Shown: one piece after another, positions 24,570-37,090 of the stretch | How the letters are laid out: each line of letters starts with the position of its first letter | How positions within the stretch are numbered: the first letter of the stretch is position 1 | Assembly: GCA_015680905.1 (NCBI GenBank) | Contig: CM027382.1 | Span: forward strand, 25,269,501-25,333,500 | Direction of reading: 5' to 3' | Length of the DNA: 64,000 nucleotides | DNA from: Coptis chinensis | Lineage: Eukaryota; Streptophyta; Magnoliopsida; Ranunculales; Ranunculaceae | Notes under the pieces: model-generated | Seen by the model: only the letters and a program-made list of their open reading frames with translations | Told to the model about the DNA's origin: nothing | The model's database searches: none | Made by a program: the position numbers and the translations under genes

Positions 24570-24690
24570 AGTAACGCTCCAGTTTTTTGCTTAGTAACGG
24601 TTTTAAAGTGTAACTAGGTTCCTAACGTTTTATAAGTGTTACAATTATATATAAAGTGTTACTTTAATTTTGCCAAATATGAGAATTAAT
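24570..24690. repeat. CACTA left subterminal repeats
   Basis: Motifs agtaacg, agtaacgg, tgtaac, ctaacg, tgttac are spaced about 15-30 bp apart. They correspond to the right-end array and are likely transposase-binding motifs by analogy with known CACTA elements. Confidence 0.7.
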
Positions 24691-25159
24691 TTGTTACGTT
24701 TTAAAATTGTTTGTTTGGACCAAAAAGCGTAAATAAATCGTGAATATTAAATATAACATTAAAAATAATAACTAAATTAGAATTTAAAATTTCTAAATTA
24801 AAATTTTCGGTGAATAAATCGTGAATATTAAAATTTCTAAATTAAAAATAATAAATTAAATTAGAATCTCTGACTTAATCCAATATCCCCCTCATATAAT
24901 CCAATTACAAGTGTAGTTCTTCTCAGTTAAGACGGGGAAGCAATCAGAGCTTGGGTCTCAAAGGTTCTAATATGAGAAGAAAAGGGTTTCTTTGAGAATG
25001 AAAGGAAGTGTGGTGGTAATGTACCAAATTCCTCCTCTTCCCCCCTTTCTAACTGATCCTCTACTCCGTGTTTAAGACTGCTCCCCCCAAACACACACAC
25101 ACACTGACACCCACCCACAAGTTGGAGCTGTTTACATTTCAATTTCTCTTTTAAATTTG

Positions 25160-25420
25160 AATGGTGCTGCAATGATTAGTCCAATGTGGTTAGTTTTTCG
25201 TTTGCTATTCCTTGTTGTAATGAGTTTTGTGTTGGATGTGAACAGCAACATCAAAATTTTTCGCTTATTTGAACTGGATGTGCCTTCGAAAACTTTGGTT
25301 TTCGAGGTGAAGCAATAAGTTCTCTTTTCGACATCTCCTTGTTAGAGGTCACAACAAAAGCTCGTGGGAGACCTAATGGATATCGCAAGATCATAAAGGC
25401 ATGCATTCTTCTTCTCCTGT
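25160..25420 (+). other. Unrecognised coding-like block with a signal-peptide-like start
   Basis: A frame from about 25170 reads MISPMWLVFRLLFLVVMSF and then a LDVNSN cleavage-like site and IKIFRLFELDVPS, followed by DISLLEVTTKARGRPNGYRK. It looks like a captured first exon of a secreted or membrane protein. The family is not recognised and the frame breaks soon after. Confidence 0.3.
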
Positions 25421-26639
25421 AGAGTTGATCTATGATCATTTTCTTGACCACTTTGGTTGGCCTGCTCGATGTAAATTTGTGGTGTCATCTCTATCCCTGG
25501 GGTTGTAAGTGTTTATATCTCGGAATTGATGACAATAGGCAAAGAGATGGGTACCACAGGTAACATCTTATGAATCATCAGATACTGGATTAATATGTAT
25601 AGGATAGAAGTGATGAGCACTCTCAAAATTTTCGCTTGATTTGTTCTCGTTTACTTTATTTGAAAGTATCGAAGAGTTTATTTTAGGAGATAAAGGGATT
25701 CATATTGCACCATATTTTTAGATTTGATTGTTTTTTGTTAATTGAATTATTAATAAGAAATCACCATTAGCGATGAAGAATGTAAACAAGGAATACAATG
25801 CTTAATATGATAAAAGAGGGCTTTATCCGCTTATATTAAGGCTAGGATATCTTCATTTTGTGTTAGTCACAAATACTTTGAACCTAGGAACTTGGGCGGT
25901 GTGATATTCCTTTAGCATGTGTCGTGGGTATACCCAACTTTTGCCAAACTCACGAAGTCAATCCGTGTGGAAACGTATTCACCATTCGGAGAAAGAGTGT
26001 TGATGTTTTGATCTAATTGAAGATGGACAAGAGAGATAGCAAGAGAGGAGAGCAAGATATATGGAGAGAGAGAGAGAGGGGGAGAGTTAAGTGTAAAATG
26101 GTACAAGGGTATAGCCATGTCTCATTTTACACCCACAACAAAAATGGTGGAAGGGTAGAGCCATGTCAGTTTACACCGCAGAATGCACGGATAGAGATAG
26201 TGAAAATAGAGAGGCATTACTTATATTCTAATCTAGATTTAGGGTTTGAAGGTAGAAGAAAATCAGATCTATCAGGTTTTACTCTTTTGTAGAAAAATTA
26301 TGATGCAATGCGACTTGAGTGTACATAATTATTATTAGGGCATAATTTATAAATTTCTAATCTGAATTTTAAATATGGCTCCATCATTACGCATAATCTG
26401 AATTTTTAGGGTAACAGGCTTTGTTCGATGCATGAGCCTTAAGGTCAAACTAGAACTATCAATATAGTTAAATTACGATAAATCTTTATTTTTTAACTTT
26501 TAGTTGTGACCGCTTTGCTATAATACATAACATTTGCAAAGAGAAACTTTGATAATGCATGTGATATTCAAGTGTATGATTTCTTTGGCAGATTTCTTTG
26601 AAGGCGATGAAAAAGACGTGTATGTTTATCCACTAGAAT

Positions 26640-26865
26640 TCTTAGCAAGAACAGATTGATTTGGTTACATTCCGCAGAGTTTGGAAATCGGAGAAGTGTT
26701 ATGGAGATGTAAGGAACCTCCAGTTTTTTCCTATTTTATTACATTAACATACATGTGTAATGTTTCGAACCAATCTAACCATGCTATTATATTGTAGAGA
26801 CTGTCGCGGAAAATCAACTCTATGGTCAAATTCCTCGGGAACTTCGATCATTACAGAATTTGTTT
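26640..26865 (+). pseudogene. Leucine-rich-repeat gene fragment inside the CACTA
   Basis: About 26797-26862 reads ENQLYGQIPRELRSLQNL, a plant-type extracellular LRR (NxLxGxIPxxLxxLxxL). A preceding piece near 26655 reads GYIPQSLE, also LRR-like, and the two are separated by a possible intron. LRR receptor kinases and receptor-like proteins carry such repeats. Only one to two repeats remain, so this is a captured fragment. Confidence 0.65.
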
Positions 26866-27509
26866 TCACCGTGAGTTATACTTCCGATGTTTAATATTAG
26901 AGAATGAATCCCGAATTCAACAGGGGCACTATTTGTGTTTTTTGAATTTTTTTTCACCGAGAATAGGGTTCACTCGTTTAAAACAAAACAATGGGCGAAT
27001 TGGACCCAACCTGAAGTTATGCCGCTTATTGCTTAATCTGTTAAAATTGGACATGCTTTGAACTAGGCGATTAGATTGAATCGATGGAGAATGTTAATTT
27101 TCAATTGTGTAAATATATTCTTTAACTGTTTTACGTGTCCTTCATGTGTCCGTATCCCTTGTTTGAAAAGTGTCATATTCAGCGTGCAGGTGTGGGGCTT
27201 ATGCATGTCCTGTTCGTGTCCGTGTGTTTCATAGTGTCATGACGTCAATTTTATCGCGTACATGTTAGGTACTTAAACCAAAGTTCTTATACATGGGCCT
27301 TTGATACTTCAACAATCAAAGAGAGTCGAACACGGGGAGACAACCAAATTTTATCTCATCTAAGTAATCACCTATATTTTGGGGGAAGAGAAAGAAAAGG
27401 CAGAGATGGATCGATCCTCTTTGATACCATGTCTAGAAAATAGGAGACGGTTCTTGAGATTATCGACATTATACATTTAGTGAGATGACTTAATTGTCTA
27501 GAGACTAAG

Positions 27510-28245
27510 AAATTCACTTTGAAGAGTGTCTACAAGGCAATCGCGCCGTTTTTGCAAAGACAAGGTGATATAGATTAGTTTGGAAAAATTGGTTATCCCT
27601 AGATACTCTTTTACATGTTGGCAGGTCTTCTTAAATAGTCTATCATTTCCCAATTTAGATTGTTGCAAAAGAAATACTAGTTCAGTCTCTTTGCTGTCCA
27701 AAGAAGAGAGAACTCCGAAGACCTTTTTCTTAGCGCTCACTTGAGAGAAGTCTTTTTTATGGAAGGAAGCACTTTATAGTTATAACCACCGACACAAGGA
27801 ATGCCAATAGGAGATGTCCTCTGCACTAAGGCTTTATAGAAAAACCGAGTGCTTTAAAATCGGCAAGCCCTTCGTATGTGCAACTGTAGATTTTCTATGT
27901 ACGGAGAGGATTGCGAGAACCTTCAGGTGATGTTTTAAGCCACTTATGCCCTGGAAAACAAAGCTCTGTGTGTTATGGACTTGTGGTGGCCTATACTTAA
28001 AAGCCAAATAACTGAAGTCACTGACGTGTATGGTGACTAGAAGATCTATTTAGAAATCGTGGTTGCAATTACAGATCAAGAACAAGGAACCAAACTACTG
28101 CAAGTCCACCTGAATTGGAGCATATTAAACTTAATACAGATGGAGTAACTTAATCCAGAGTCTTTGGACATGGTGCAATAATTAGAGATGAATTTGAGAG
28201 GGTCCTAGTGGTGGGGCTACAAGACTTTTCAAATATTTGAAAGTG
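27510..28245 (+). pseudogene. Non-LTR retrotransposon (LINE) 3' coding remnant: zinc-finger RVT and RNase H
   Basis: The stretch near 27510 reads KFTLKSVYKAIAP followed by VWKNWLSLDT-like text, resembling the plant LINE zf-RVT domain. About 28110-28230 reads PPELEHIKLNTDGVT, then RVFGHGAIIRDEFERVLVVG, the typical start of the plant LINE-type RNase H (IKLNTDGA...GAVIRD). Frameshifts and stops throughout. Confidence 0.65.
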
Positions 28246-28660
28246 ATTTAGGTAAGACGTAACAAATGTGTGGACCTACAATTTGTTGCACATACTCGAT
28301 TTCTCTAAGGGAAGTTCAAGTTTTGAACAAGACTGAGGAGTCCCGGTCATCTTGTTTAAACCTGTTTAAGTTCTTCCTTAGTGTTTGTGTTTTTCTTACA
28401 TGTATACGGAGAGCTAATGGAGTGGCTGAATTCGTGGATCTCACTTTCCAACTAACTAATGTTAGGCAATAAACATAAGCAATTTGCCAATCCAACTAAG
28501 GATCAGAAGTGTTGGATGTAACATCTAAAGGACGGCTTCTATCGTCCGTGTATAGACTGGAAAATTGTGTCATCATTTGTTACCTACAATATGCACAAAA
28601 CAGTCAATAGGAAGGAGTCATAGTCAATTCCACCAACATGCCTAACTAATAGTTGAGAGT

Positions 28661-28800
28661 CTGCAGGTGCCAACTAGCAAAGTTGGTAAAACCTTAGTGA
28701 TGATACAATAGGTTTGGGATCGAACCCACCCCACCAAACATCATTTTTACTGGTTTCATTTAAAACAGGCTTGCCAATCAAAATAAAAAATAAAATAAAA
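28661..28800 (+). mobile_element. tRNA-derived SINE, copy 2 (inside the CACTA)
   Basis: Starts ctgcaggtgccaactagc. A-box-like TAGCAAAGTTGGTAAAA is followed by B-box-like GGATCGAACCC; it ends aaaacaggcttgccaatc and an A-rich tail (aaaataaaaaataaaataaa). Same family as 3221-3334. Confidence 0.65.
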
Positions 28801-29387
28801 TAGTAGAGTCCTCAACAGGTTTCAACCAATAGGTCGGTGTCTTTAATTGATTCAAGATTGAAGTTGGATCTTTTGGTCCTAAAATGAAGTATGCGACAAT
28901 ATACATTTGAAGATTGAGTTTTAGAGGTTTTTTGTCCTGAAATTAAGATTGAGCAATTAAGTTTTGGGTTTTCATTCTAAAAATCTAAAAATTAAGACTA
29001 CACAATCAAGTTATTGCGTTTTTCTTTTTCCTGAATTTAGGATTATGCAATTGAGTTATGGACTGTTTGGCCTAAAATTAAGTTTATACAAGATACTACA
29101 AGTAATGTATTTTAAGTTAAGGATGACACAATTTCTGCCTTCCAATATACTCGAGAAAATCTGCAATGTCTTTTTCTTGTACAGTGTACATAGCACAACT
29201 ATAACCGTGTACATAGCAGTATAGCACAAGTTTCTTTTTTGCATGGGGGATAGCGTGTGCATTGGGTCGTGATTTTGTGGTTTAGAATTTTGCACCCCAT
29301 ATAGCATATGCATTCGTAGTACTCTTACTTGACCCCACATTCAACTATCCTCAACCTCTTTAAAAGATACTTCGTCAAGTTGATGAG

Positions 29388-29696
29388 TCAACCCGGGCTA
29401 AAGTTGAAGTTTCCAATCATTAAATAGAAGGTGCAAGCCAAGTCCCAAGAGAGTTCTCCATTTCTTTGTAACTTCAAAGCATTTCTTAGTGGCATCTTGT
29501 AGATGACTTTGAACTCAATGTTGACTCTTGACAGGTTGCCCACCAAATGTGTCCATCCAAAATGGTACTTCATTTCTTCATCTCCAATTTGGAAGTGGAT
29601 GTTCTTGGCAAAAGAGTTTCCTTTGTGATCGATGATGCCTAGTGCAGATCCATAGAAGGAACCGACGGGTTTGGTGTACCAAAGACAAATTTTCCA
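29388..29696 (-). other. Unrecognised coding-like frame (about 103 residues)
   Basis: Minus strand, no start codon at its head: EWKICLWYTKPVGSFYGS, later GDEEMKYHFGWTHLVGNLS and RNGELSWDLACTFYL, stop at 29388. Amino-acid composition looks like true protein and not random AT-rich DNA. No family recognised. It may be a gene piece captured by the CACTA. Confidence 0.35.
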
Positions 29697-32600
29697 CTCT
29701 ATATAAGCTTTTGATAACTTCCTTCATAGTTTAACCATCTTTGAAACCTTGATTATGTCCAAGCCACTTATGTTTTCTTTATCATACCATTTCCACTTCA
29801 TTAATTTTTGTGAACTGTTATCAACTCTTTTTTAATATTTTGAAACGACTATCTCTTACGCTTTTTTAGATTTTAAAGACACTGCATCTGGTTTTGTTTT
29901 TGTTTACATAACATTGTATTATAACAACTTGCACTTTAATTTACTTCCTCGGTTCTTTTCGCTTCATTCATTGTGGACCTAACCTTGTACTCTATGTTTG
30001 AAACGCCTCATGTTAGCCTTGCACCTTGTTTTGTGCTTGGTTGTTGTAAAAGATTCCTAGCACTCAAGATCGATAATATCCCTTTTTACATCTTAGTTAG
30101 GGTAGTTAGATTGACGGTACTACTAGATTCTTTAGGCTTAATATTTTTCCCGGAGGCATCAATAATATTTTACATAATGCTATCTCCAAGACTTTGTTTA
30201 ACTGTTTCAAACATCTTGGTTAGCTACATAGCTTCAGTAGCTTTTAAATGTTTAGTAGTTTTGCTAAATAAGATTTCTTGAGCAGTTTATGTGTTAGACA
30301 TCGCCACGTCACTGACGACTCGCTACTCATAGGTTTGTTGGTTAGGATTTTTGCCCATTTCTAGAGTGTTTTCGGGGAGCATCAATTTCAACTTTTACAC
30401 CCCAAAATTGTCCAATCACACACCATGAAGTTTGATGTAGAATAAAATCATAGTTGTTCCATTGTTGCTTTCTAAAATTTTCACAGATATACATGTTTAT
30501 TTCTTGTACATTGCCATATTTGGCTTGTAGTGTTTTATGAACAATAGAGTAAAGTAATTTAATTCTCTTCAAACTTAGTCTCCTTCTACATCTTTGGTAA
30601 CAAGTAATATAACAATATTTTGGGTAGTTTAGGTGTATATAAATTCATCATAATTGTTGTTATTAATATTATTCTAATTGACATTGACTAGCATTATACA
30701 GAGTGTCCGAAATGACAACCTCGTGTGAACTAAGACACGAAAACTAATGGAAAAGAAAACCATTGCAATTCTTTGGTTACACAACTAATTCTTGGGCTCA
30801 AGACCTTATGAAGACACCTCCTTACAAATAAATAACTATGAAAGTGGCATATGTGGAGTTGTAACTATGTTAATAGATTATTGTCTTAGTCTTTTAGGGT
30901 ACATAAGAAACCCTAATTTGAAATAGTAAGTACAAAGTGTCCATGTGGCGGACACGAGTGTGGAGTGTCCATTAATGCGTGACTCGTGGTTCCGACATGG
31001 ATTTTGAATAATAGGGTCCTTGAGACGAGTTCGGCACAAGAAGCCAAGAACAATAGGATTGAATAATAATATTTACTATGGCTATTACTATTATTATTGT
31101 TGTTAATGGTATTGTTAATGTTATTATTCCTCTCGGGGAAGAACCTCAGGTTTTAGACTTTTAGGACATTGGCTCTGTGACAAATGTGTGTTCAGTGCAC
31201 CTTTTGACAGATCCCTAGCTGATGCAATCGCACTGGTCATCCTTCTCATGATCTTAGTGGCAGCATGCAGACCGCACAATCCACCTCCATTTTCTCAAGG
31301 AGCTCTCGGACAAACCAAAAGGCCCCCACTCCATATCTACTCGAATAGTTGTTGTGGCAGGAATTGTTGTTGTGGCAGGTGCAATATTTGTTGTGGCAAT
31401 ATCCCATAGGAATTGTTGTTGTTGTGGCAGGAATAGTTGTTGTGGCAGGTGCAATATTTCAAATTTTGAAAGCGTGAAATTCTATCTTAAAGTCTTTTGA
31501 TGAAAGATTCTTTCTGGGGTAGTAATTATTTGTTTCCTTTTGTCTAACATTTTATTTTTTGGTGGTTTGTTTGTGGAAGCTTTTGGTTGTTAGACCCACA
31601 ATACTTCTAGTGGATTCTCTAGTTTTCACCAGAATAGCGGCCATACAATTAGAATTCACAAAGACATTTTATTTTATTACTTTTTCATTAGGGACTAGGT
31701 TATGTAAATTGGAACTTGAAATCTCAAGTATGCTTGTGCATGTTTGATGGGCATTTTAGCCAATTTTGGTAGAACCAACTTCATAGTTTCTGTAACACTT
31801 AAGGATTAAGAACAATTGCAGAATTTTTTGTAAATTTGTTAAAACTAGCACATTAGTTCCATTGAAATTGATCAAAAGTGGTAGGAATTGTTATATTAGT
31901 TCCATAGTGCTATATAGCCTTTGAAAGGTTGCACTATAAAAAAACTTGTAATTTTTATACTTGCAGTATCTTGTTGGTAATCATTCTATTTTTCTTATTT
32001 TCTAGTTTCCCATTCTTTTTATTTCGTGGGATATCTCATCCTACATTTTTGATATTATAGTTATATATAGATATACACCCTATACCGATAAAAAAAAAAA
32101 AGATACTTGATCTGTTATTTTTTGCTATTGGTGTGTTGATTGGTGTGTCTGTGGGTCATCTGTGTGGGTACCGCCTTTTACTTGATTCGTTTACCATATA
32201 TAGAAGAAGATATGTTTGCATTACTTGGAAAATAATTCTACCGGCAGTTCTGATTTTTCGTTCTCTTTATAGGGTGTGGGAAAAGGACGGTTGTAAGATA
32301 TGTTGCTCGCCCGCTTGGGTGCACGACGTAGTTGAGTATAGCTGTTATGATATAATGGGATCCTCCGAGAAAAAGGTTTACGTAGGCTAGCACATGCTTT
32401 CAAAGCGGTGAGAGGTATTTGAAGCAAGTGAGCTTTGTTTATGACCGACATGGCTTGTTTCTCGGTTCCCGATGTTGTAACTAATACATGACATTTTTCA
32501 GCTACTCTCCAACAATACTTCTTCTCCGCCATTTTGAGGTTTTCGTGAAAGTTTCTTCTCATGAGGGATCATCGATCAAGTTGGTCTTACCTGTTATCGG

Positions 32601-34012
32601 GGAGTTGATTTCACCGCTTTTGATGATCAAGTATCTTGCTCGGAGGACGGTGGTGGCTCTACTTCTCTACTTCCTATAGGCATCTGTTAAAAACTTGTAT
32701 AACTTTGTTATTGTCCCGATCCACAAAAAAATGTCCTATAGTGGTTAAGCATTTACACTTAAGTTACATTGACAAGGATTGTGTCCCTATCCAACACGGA
32801 TACAAAGTGTCCGACATGGCGAAATACCAAAATTGAGGTATATGAGTATATCACATAGAATATGTTTGCATGTCGTGGTTCGACACGATATCGCACACGT
32901 AGCCCGACCGCGGATTATTTTTAGAATATGGCTTGTCCTTGTAACATAGGTTTATAATATCAAGAGAATTGGCGCCCGCAAGAAATGGCCTTCTTGTATC
33001 TTTCATAAATACACGGTACTATCTCTTACACTTCTCTTGATGAATATTGTACTTTTAACGGATCTATTATGGTTCTTGACAAACTTCATAAAAAATAAGA
33101 TTATCGGCTGATCATGATTATTATTGTCAAGAATCTGATGTTTTAATCTTATCTTGCCAAATCAGCATATGAAGGATGCTTTGAGGATACTTGGACATAG
33201 GGTACCGTTAGTTGCAGTTGTTGATGATTCGGAAGGTCTTCCGGCTCCTATTAGACGCTTGGTCATGAGATAAGCATGCGTTAGTTAAGTGAAGACCAGA
33301 GAGTCGATATGCTTTCCACGATTCGCAGACCGCACTGAGTCTCAAGTGATGTGAGTGAATTTTGTTGAGTTTTTTATAGTGGTATGGTATGAAAAGCCCG
33401 TTAATGCAGTCCTTCTTTGGATATTGATAATAATCTAGCTAGCTAGCTTGGCTTATTTTTAAGCCATTTTGTAGGTGCGATGGTAGGTGATATTGATCCG
33501 ATTTAGTTAGGTTTGATGGGAATTATAAGATTTAGGGCGTCTTTGTGCTTTATTAAGTTCACATACATTTTATTTCCTTGTACATTGTGCTCGAGGAGAT
33601 TGAATGGTTTTATTCATTTCCATGTTAATAAATGGATTTTATAAAATTGAAATGAAAATAAATTCTGTGTTACTTGGATCCGTCTATAAACTTTTAAAGC
33701 GGCGACATCATAGGGTGCCTATGGACCCATTATCTGCAATTACATTAATCACTTTCCTTCTAACACTCAAACAAAAATCTAATCAATTCAATTGTTGGCT
33801 TACGGATCATGAGAAAGAAAGAGGAGAGTAATTTGCTTTCATCCTTAGAAATGATATAAATATATTCATCATTTGTTTTTGTGCTTCTTTTCCTGTTTGG
33901 TGATTTCATCGTGATATATATATTCAGTAAAACTGAATTGTACATGAACTTTTGACATCCATAGTGTTCGTGTTTTGTCCTTTGTTGTTGATTAGTACTG
34001 GTGGAACTCAAT
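29697..34012. other. CACTA interior with no recognised gene
   Basis: Mostly AT-rich. A short (ggaattgttgttgtggcag) repeat is at 31360-31450. Possible coding-like text is at 31188-31290 (PFDRSLADAIALVILL) and 33160-33275 (ALRILGHRVPLVAVVDDSEG); neither family is recognised. Confidence 0.35.
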
Positions 34013-34399
34013 ATTCGAAGAGACTTTGCCAATGCTGCTCTTAGTTTAATAATCGAAATGGCCATTCCTTGTGAAGAATGGGCATTGAAAGTCAAACAAG
34101 CTGCTCTTATTCTTTTTGAGGTAATTTTGCTTATAGTTTATATATTTTAATCATTACAGGACTCATTTCTATAGTCACAGATAGTCAGAAAGGAAGGGGT
34201 AAATCTCTGGCAAGAACTCCTACCATCTCAAGTTTCCTTATCTAATACGGGTCCTATTCAGGTACTCTTCATCTGTTTATTGTCTTTATTACTCAATATT
34301 CGGTATTGATGATTTGATTTCTTTTAGGCCGAAATTTGGTTTCCATGTTACTGAGATGGCTTCCTGAAGACATTACAGTTCATAATGAAGACCTTGAAG
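34013..34399 (+). pseudogene. HST: HASTY (exportin-5) fragment, three exons, inside the CACTA
   Basis: HASTY is the plant exportin-5 homologue needed for normal microRNA levels and movement. Exon A (about 34013-34120) reads RRDFANAALSL...IPCEEWALKVKQAAL and ends at a GT donor. Exon B (34181-34261) reads IVRKEGVNLWQELLPSQVSL then SNTGPIQ. Exon C (34328-34399) reads LVSMLLRWLPEDITVHNEDL after a one-base frameshift at its start. The three keep HASTY order (WALK...QAAL / IVRxEGxxxWQEL / RWLPEDITxxNxDLEG) and intron positions with proper GT-AG borders, so genomic DNA, not a reverse-transcribed copy, was captured. About 85 of more than 1000 residues remain. Family call is strong. Confidence 0.88.
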
Positions 34400-35944
34400 G
34401 TTTATTATAGCAGCGTAAATGAGTATAGTTTAACCTTTAAATTATCACCTTTTTTAATTGTTCACCTTCTTTTTATATTATATTATTTATTTATTTTTAT
34501 CATTTGAGAATATCCTTATGGACAAGGGTAGAATTCTTGAGTTAAATAACAATCATAACCTTGGCTCCACCAAATATTATTCCTTAATTATCTGCATTAG
34601 GGCATTATGAGTGTGAGACCATCGTCCCCATTTGGAGATAAGCTCTAGTGCCCAAGTTGATGAATAACTGCTAATGTTCAAGGCACCTTCCGGCTTTGGT
34701 AGCCTTATTTGAGTGTTGTTAAAATTGGATCTCAAACTTGAAGAATCAGTTTATATGTAAATTAGTTTCACTTTGTTCGTCTAGTCATTTTGTAGACGCA
34801 GAAATTCAGTGTCCATTCATCTGTCTTTTCATTTATATCCCACGAGAACACTTGCGGAAAAGTTGAATATGACTTATGGCGAATTTTGAAAGATGGATAG
34901 TGAATCTTGTCGCGAAATTCAAAGCTTGACGAAAGATTGATTCCAAGTCGGGAATTGTTGTCATGGAACCCAATCATGTGAATGTGTAAGTGTTCAACTA
35001 GTGTTCAATTTCTCTGTATGTCTCCATTGACCTTGTTCTTTTTTACTTTTTAAGTAGAATAATTTATATGGAAATTTATGTACCTATGCTTGACTTAATT
35101 AAATGTTCTGCGGATAGCTTTTTTGGACTCTATGAGCTTCTTTAGTAATAATCAATAGAACTGTTCTCTTACTCTTCCCATGGAATTAATAGAGTCTGTA
35201 GGGTTGTATATGAGACGAGAGAACACCTCCTTGCGTCAAATATTTTTCTGGAAGGCACAAAACAATTGTCAAAAAGTAGGATCTTTGAAGACTGCTCAAG
35301 TGGAACAGTTTATTGGAGTTTGAATTGCTCATATTGTTAGGAGTATGAGACCTTGTTGGCCACATTTTTTGTGAGTTTGGTTGTTGGACCAGTGAAAATA
35401 AATACTGAACTTTCCGATGTCTTGGAAGGGACAAAACATATTGCTACTTAAGAATTATGCTATCATACTCTGTTTTCTGAATTCCATAGTTTGAGTATAA
35501 GGAGCTACTACTTAAGAATAGGATATAAGTATATATCTATATATACATATTTGTTTTCTCTTGCTTTCGACTCTTTTTATTTATTTCTATTGGTGTATAG
35601 GATGAAAGGGACTTTTCTGATGATAACATCCCAAAGTCATCCCCTGATGCTTACAACTACTGGAGGTGCTAGTTTTGTACAAATGATGTGAGAGCTTGAG
35701 TTTAAGGACAAGTCCCATTGATTTGGAAAACAGTGTGTATTTCATTCGTGGCAAGTCTTATTTATGAAAGACGTTTTGGTGATGTTATTTTAATAAAAGA
35801 TTATGTGATTGGATGTACTTGTGAGATTTCTTGTTTATATTATGGACGATTGTAAAATACCCAATAAGTGGGGGCATCTTTATGCGAGGTTAAGTAGTCT
35901 CCCAAAAAGGGAGGGGGCGTTTTGGGGAGATTTTTGTTTTTTTA

Positions 35945-36480
35945 CATATGAAATAGTTTTGTAACGGTTCTTCACCGTTACTAAGCTTTGCAATAAGTAA
36001 CACAAAAGAGCGTTACTAACTTTATAAAAGTATTACTAATGTTAGAAAAGAGTAACACAAAAAGCGTTACTAACTTTATAAAAGCGTTACTAATGTTAGA
36101 AAAGAGTAACACAAAAAAGCGTTATTAACTTTACAAAACCGTTACTAATGTTAGAAAAGAGTAACACAAAAAAACGTTACTATTTTTATAAAACCGTTAC
36201 TGATGTTAAAAAAGAGTAACACAAAAAAAACGTTACTAATGTTATAAAACCGTTACTGATGTTAAAAAAGAGTAACATCAAAAGCGTTACTAATTTTATA
36301 AAATCGTTGCTAAAGAGTATCTGAGTTTGAGCAAAGAAAACCGTTAGTAATATTTTAGTAACGGTTAGAAACCGTTACAATAAATAATTACGTGAACGGT
36401 TATAAATTGTTACTAATATTAATAATCTAATTAGCAACGCTTCAAACCTGTGACTTATAAAACCGTTACAAATATTTTCG
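35945..36480. repeat. CACTA right subterminal tandem array
   Basis: Five to six units of about 55-60 bp, each with aaagagtaacacaaaaa, cgttactaactttataaaa and cgttactaatgtt blocks, then more scattered gttac motifs up to the terminal repeat. Much longer than the left-end array. Confidence 0.88.
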
Positions 36481-36884
36481 AGAACGGTTTTCGATCATTA
36501 GGGATGTCCTGTTTTTGGTATAGTGTGTAGTTAGGTGTCTTTCCAATTATCTTGTGAGATGAACTATGGTAAAACAGTGTTATGCATATAGGTCACCACC
36601 CCCCACAGTTCAATAGTTACTCAACTTAATCAAACTTACATGCAAAACACATTATACCGCTACAAACACTAAAAGAAACAACAACAATAAAATGCACTCT
36701 TATGACAAGAATATATTTTACTCAAGTCTATGATTCTGGATCATATTAAACATAGTCATATTATGTTCATGTTATCTATATGAAAGGAAATCCATAAAAG
36801 ATTCTCATGAATCTTAAAGAATAGAAGAATTAGATGAAAAGGGTTTTACCTGAGATAATATCATTATCATCCTTCTTTTCATCA

Positions 36885-37090
36885 TTCAACATTTCAACTG
36901 TCATAGGGAGACAATCCACGCACTTGTACATCACCTTGGCTATTTATCCATAGTCATAGGAGGATAATGCCTAATAAGACAATCTACAAGCGTTACATCT
37001 CCTTGTCTAAAATAGTCACTGGAGGATATTGTCTAAGAAGATAAACCATTATCTTACATCTCCTTGACTAAATTAGGTTTAAGAGGATAT
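36885..37090 (-). repeat. Degenerate ~65-70 bp tandem repeat in copia B leader
   Basis: About three units, each with a cataggaggataatgcctaa / cactggaggatattgtctaa type block followed by ttacatctccttg. It lies just inside the right (5') LTR, in the leader region of the minus-strand element. Confidence 0.65.

Larger units (their letters stand above)
24548..36525. mobile_element. CACTA (En/Spm) transposon, non-autonomous, carrying gene fragments
   Basis: Starts CACTACACCAAAACAGG and ends with the complement of CACTATACCAAAAACAGG. The 3-bp duplication tgt is at 24545-24547 and 36526-36528. Both ends have subterminal gttac/gtaac repeat arrays, the typical CACTA layout. Joining the flanks restores a continuous copia B interior, proving insertion into that element. 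I see no TNPD/TNPA transposase domain in its 12 kb, so it probably depends on a partner. Inside are LRR, LINE RNase H, SINE and HASTY pieces plus unrecognised coding-like blocks. Confidence 0.92.

Noticed and set aside
31188..31454. Cys-rich open frame (NSCCGRNCCCGRCNICCGN) suggesting a small Cys-rich peptide
   Set aside because: The Cys run comes from repeats of ttgttgtggcagg, is not preceded by a signal peptide in a sensible gene model, and has no family match I recognise.
35950..36250. Regular repeats suggesting a CRISPR array
   Set aside because: The units are contiguous with no unique spacers and sit at a CACTA end in plant DNA.
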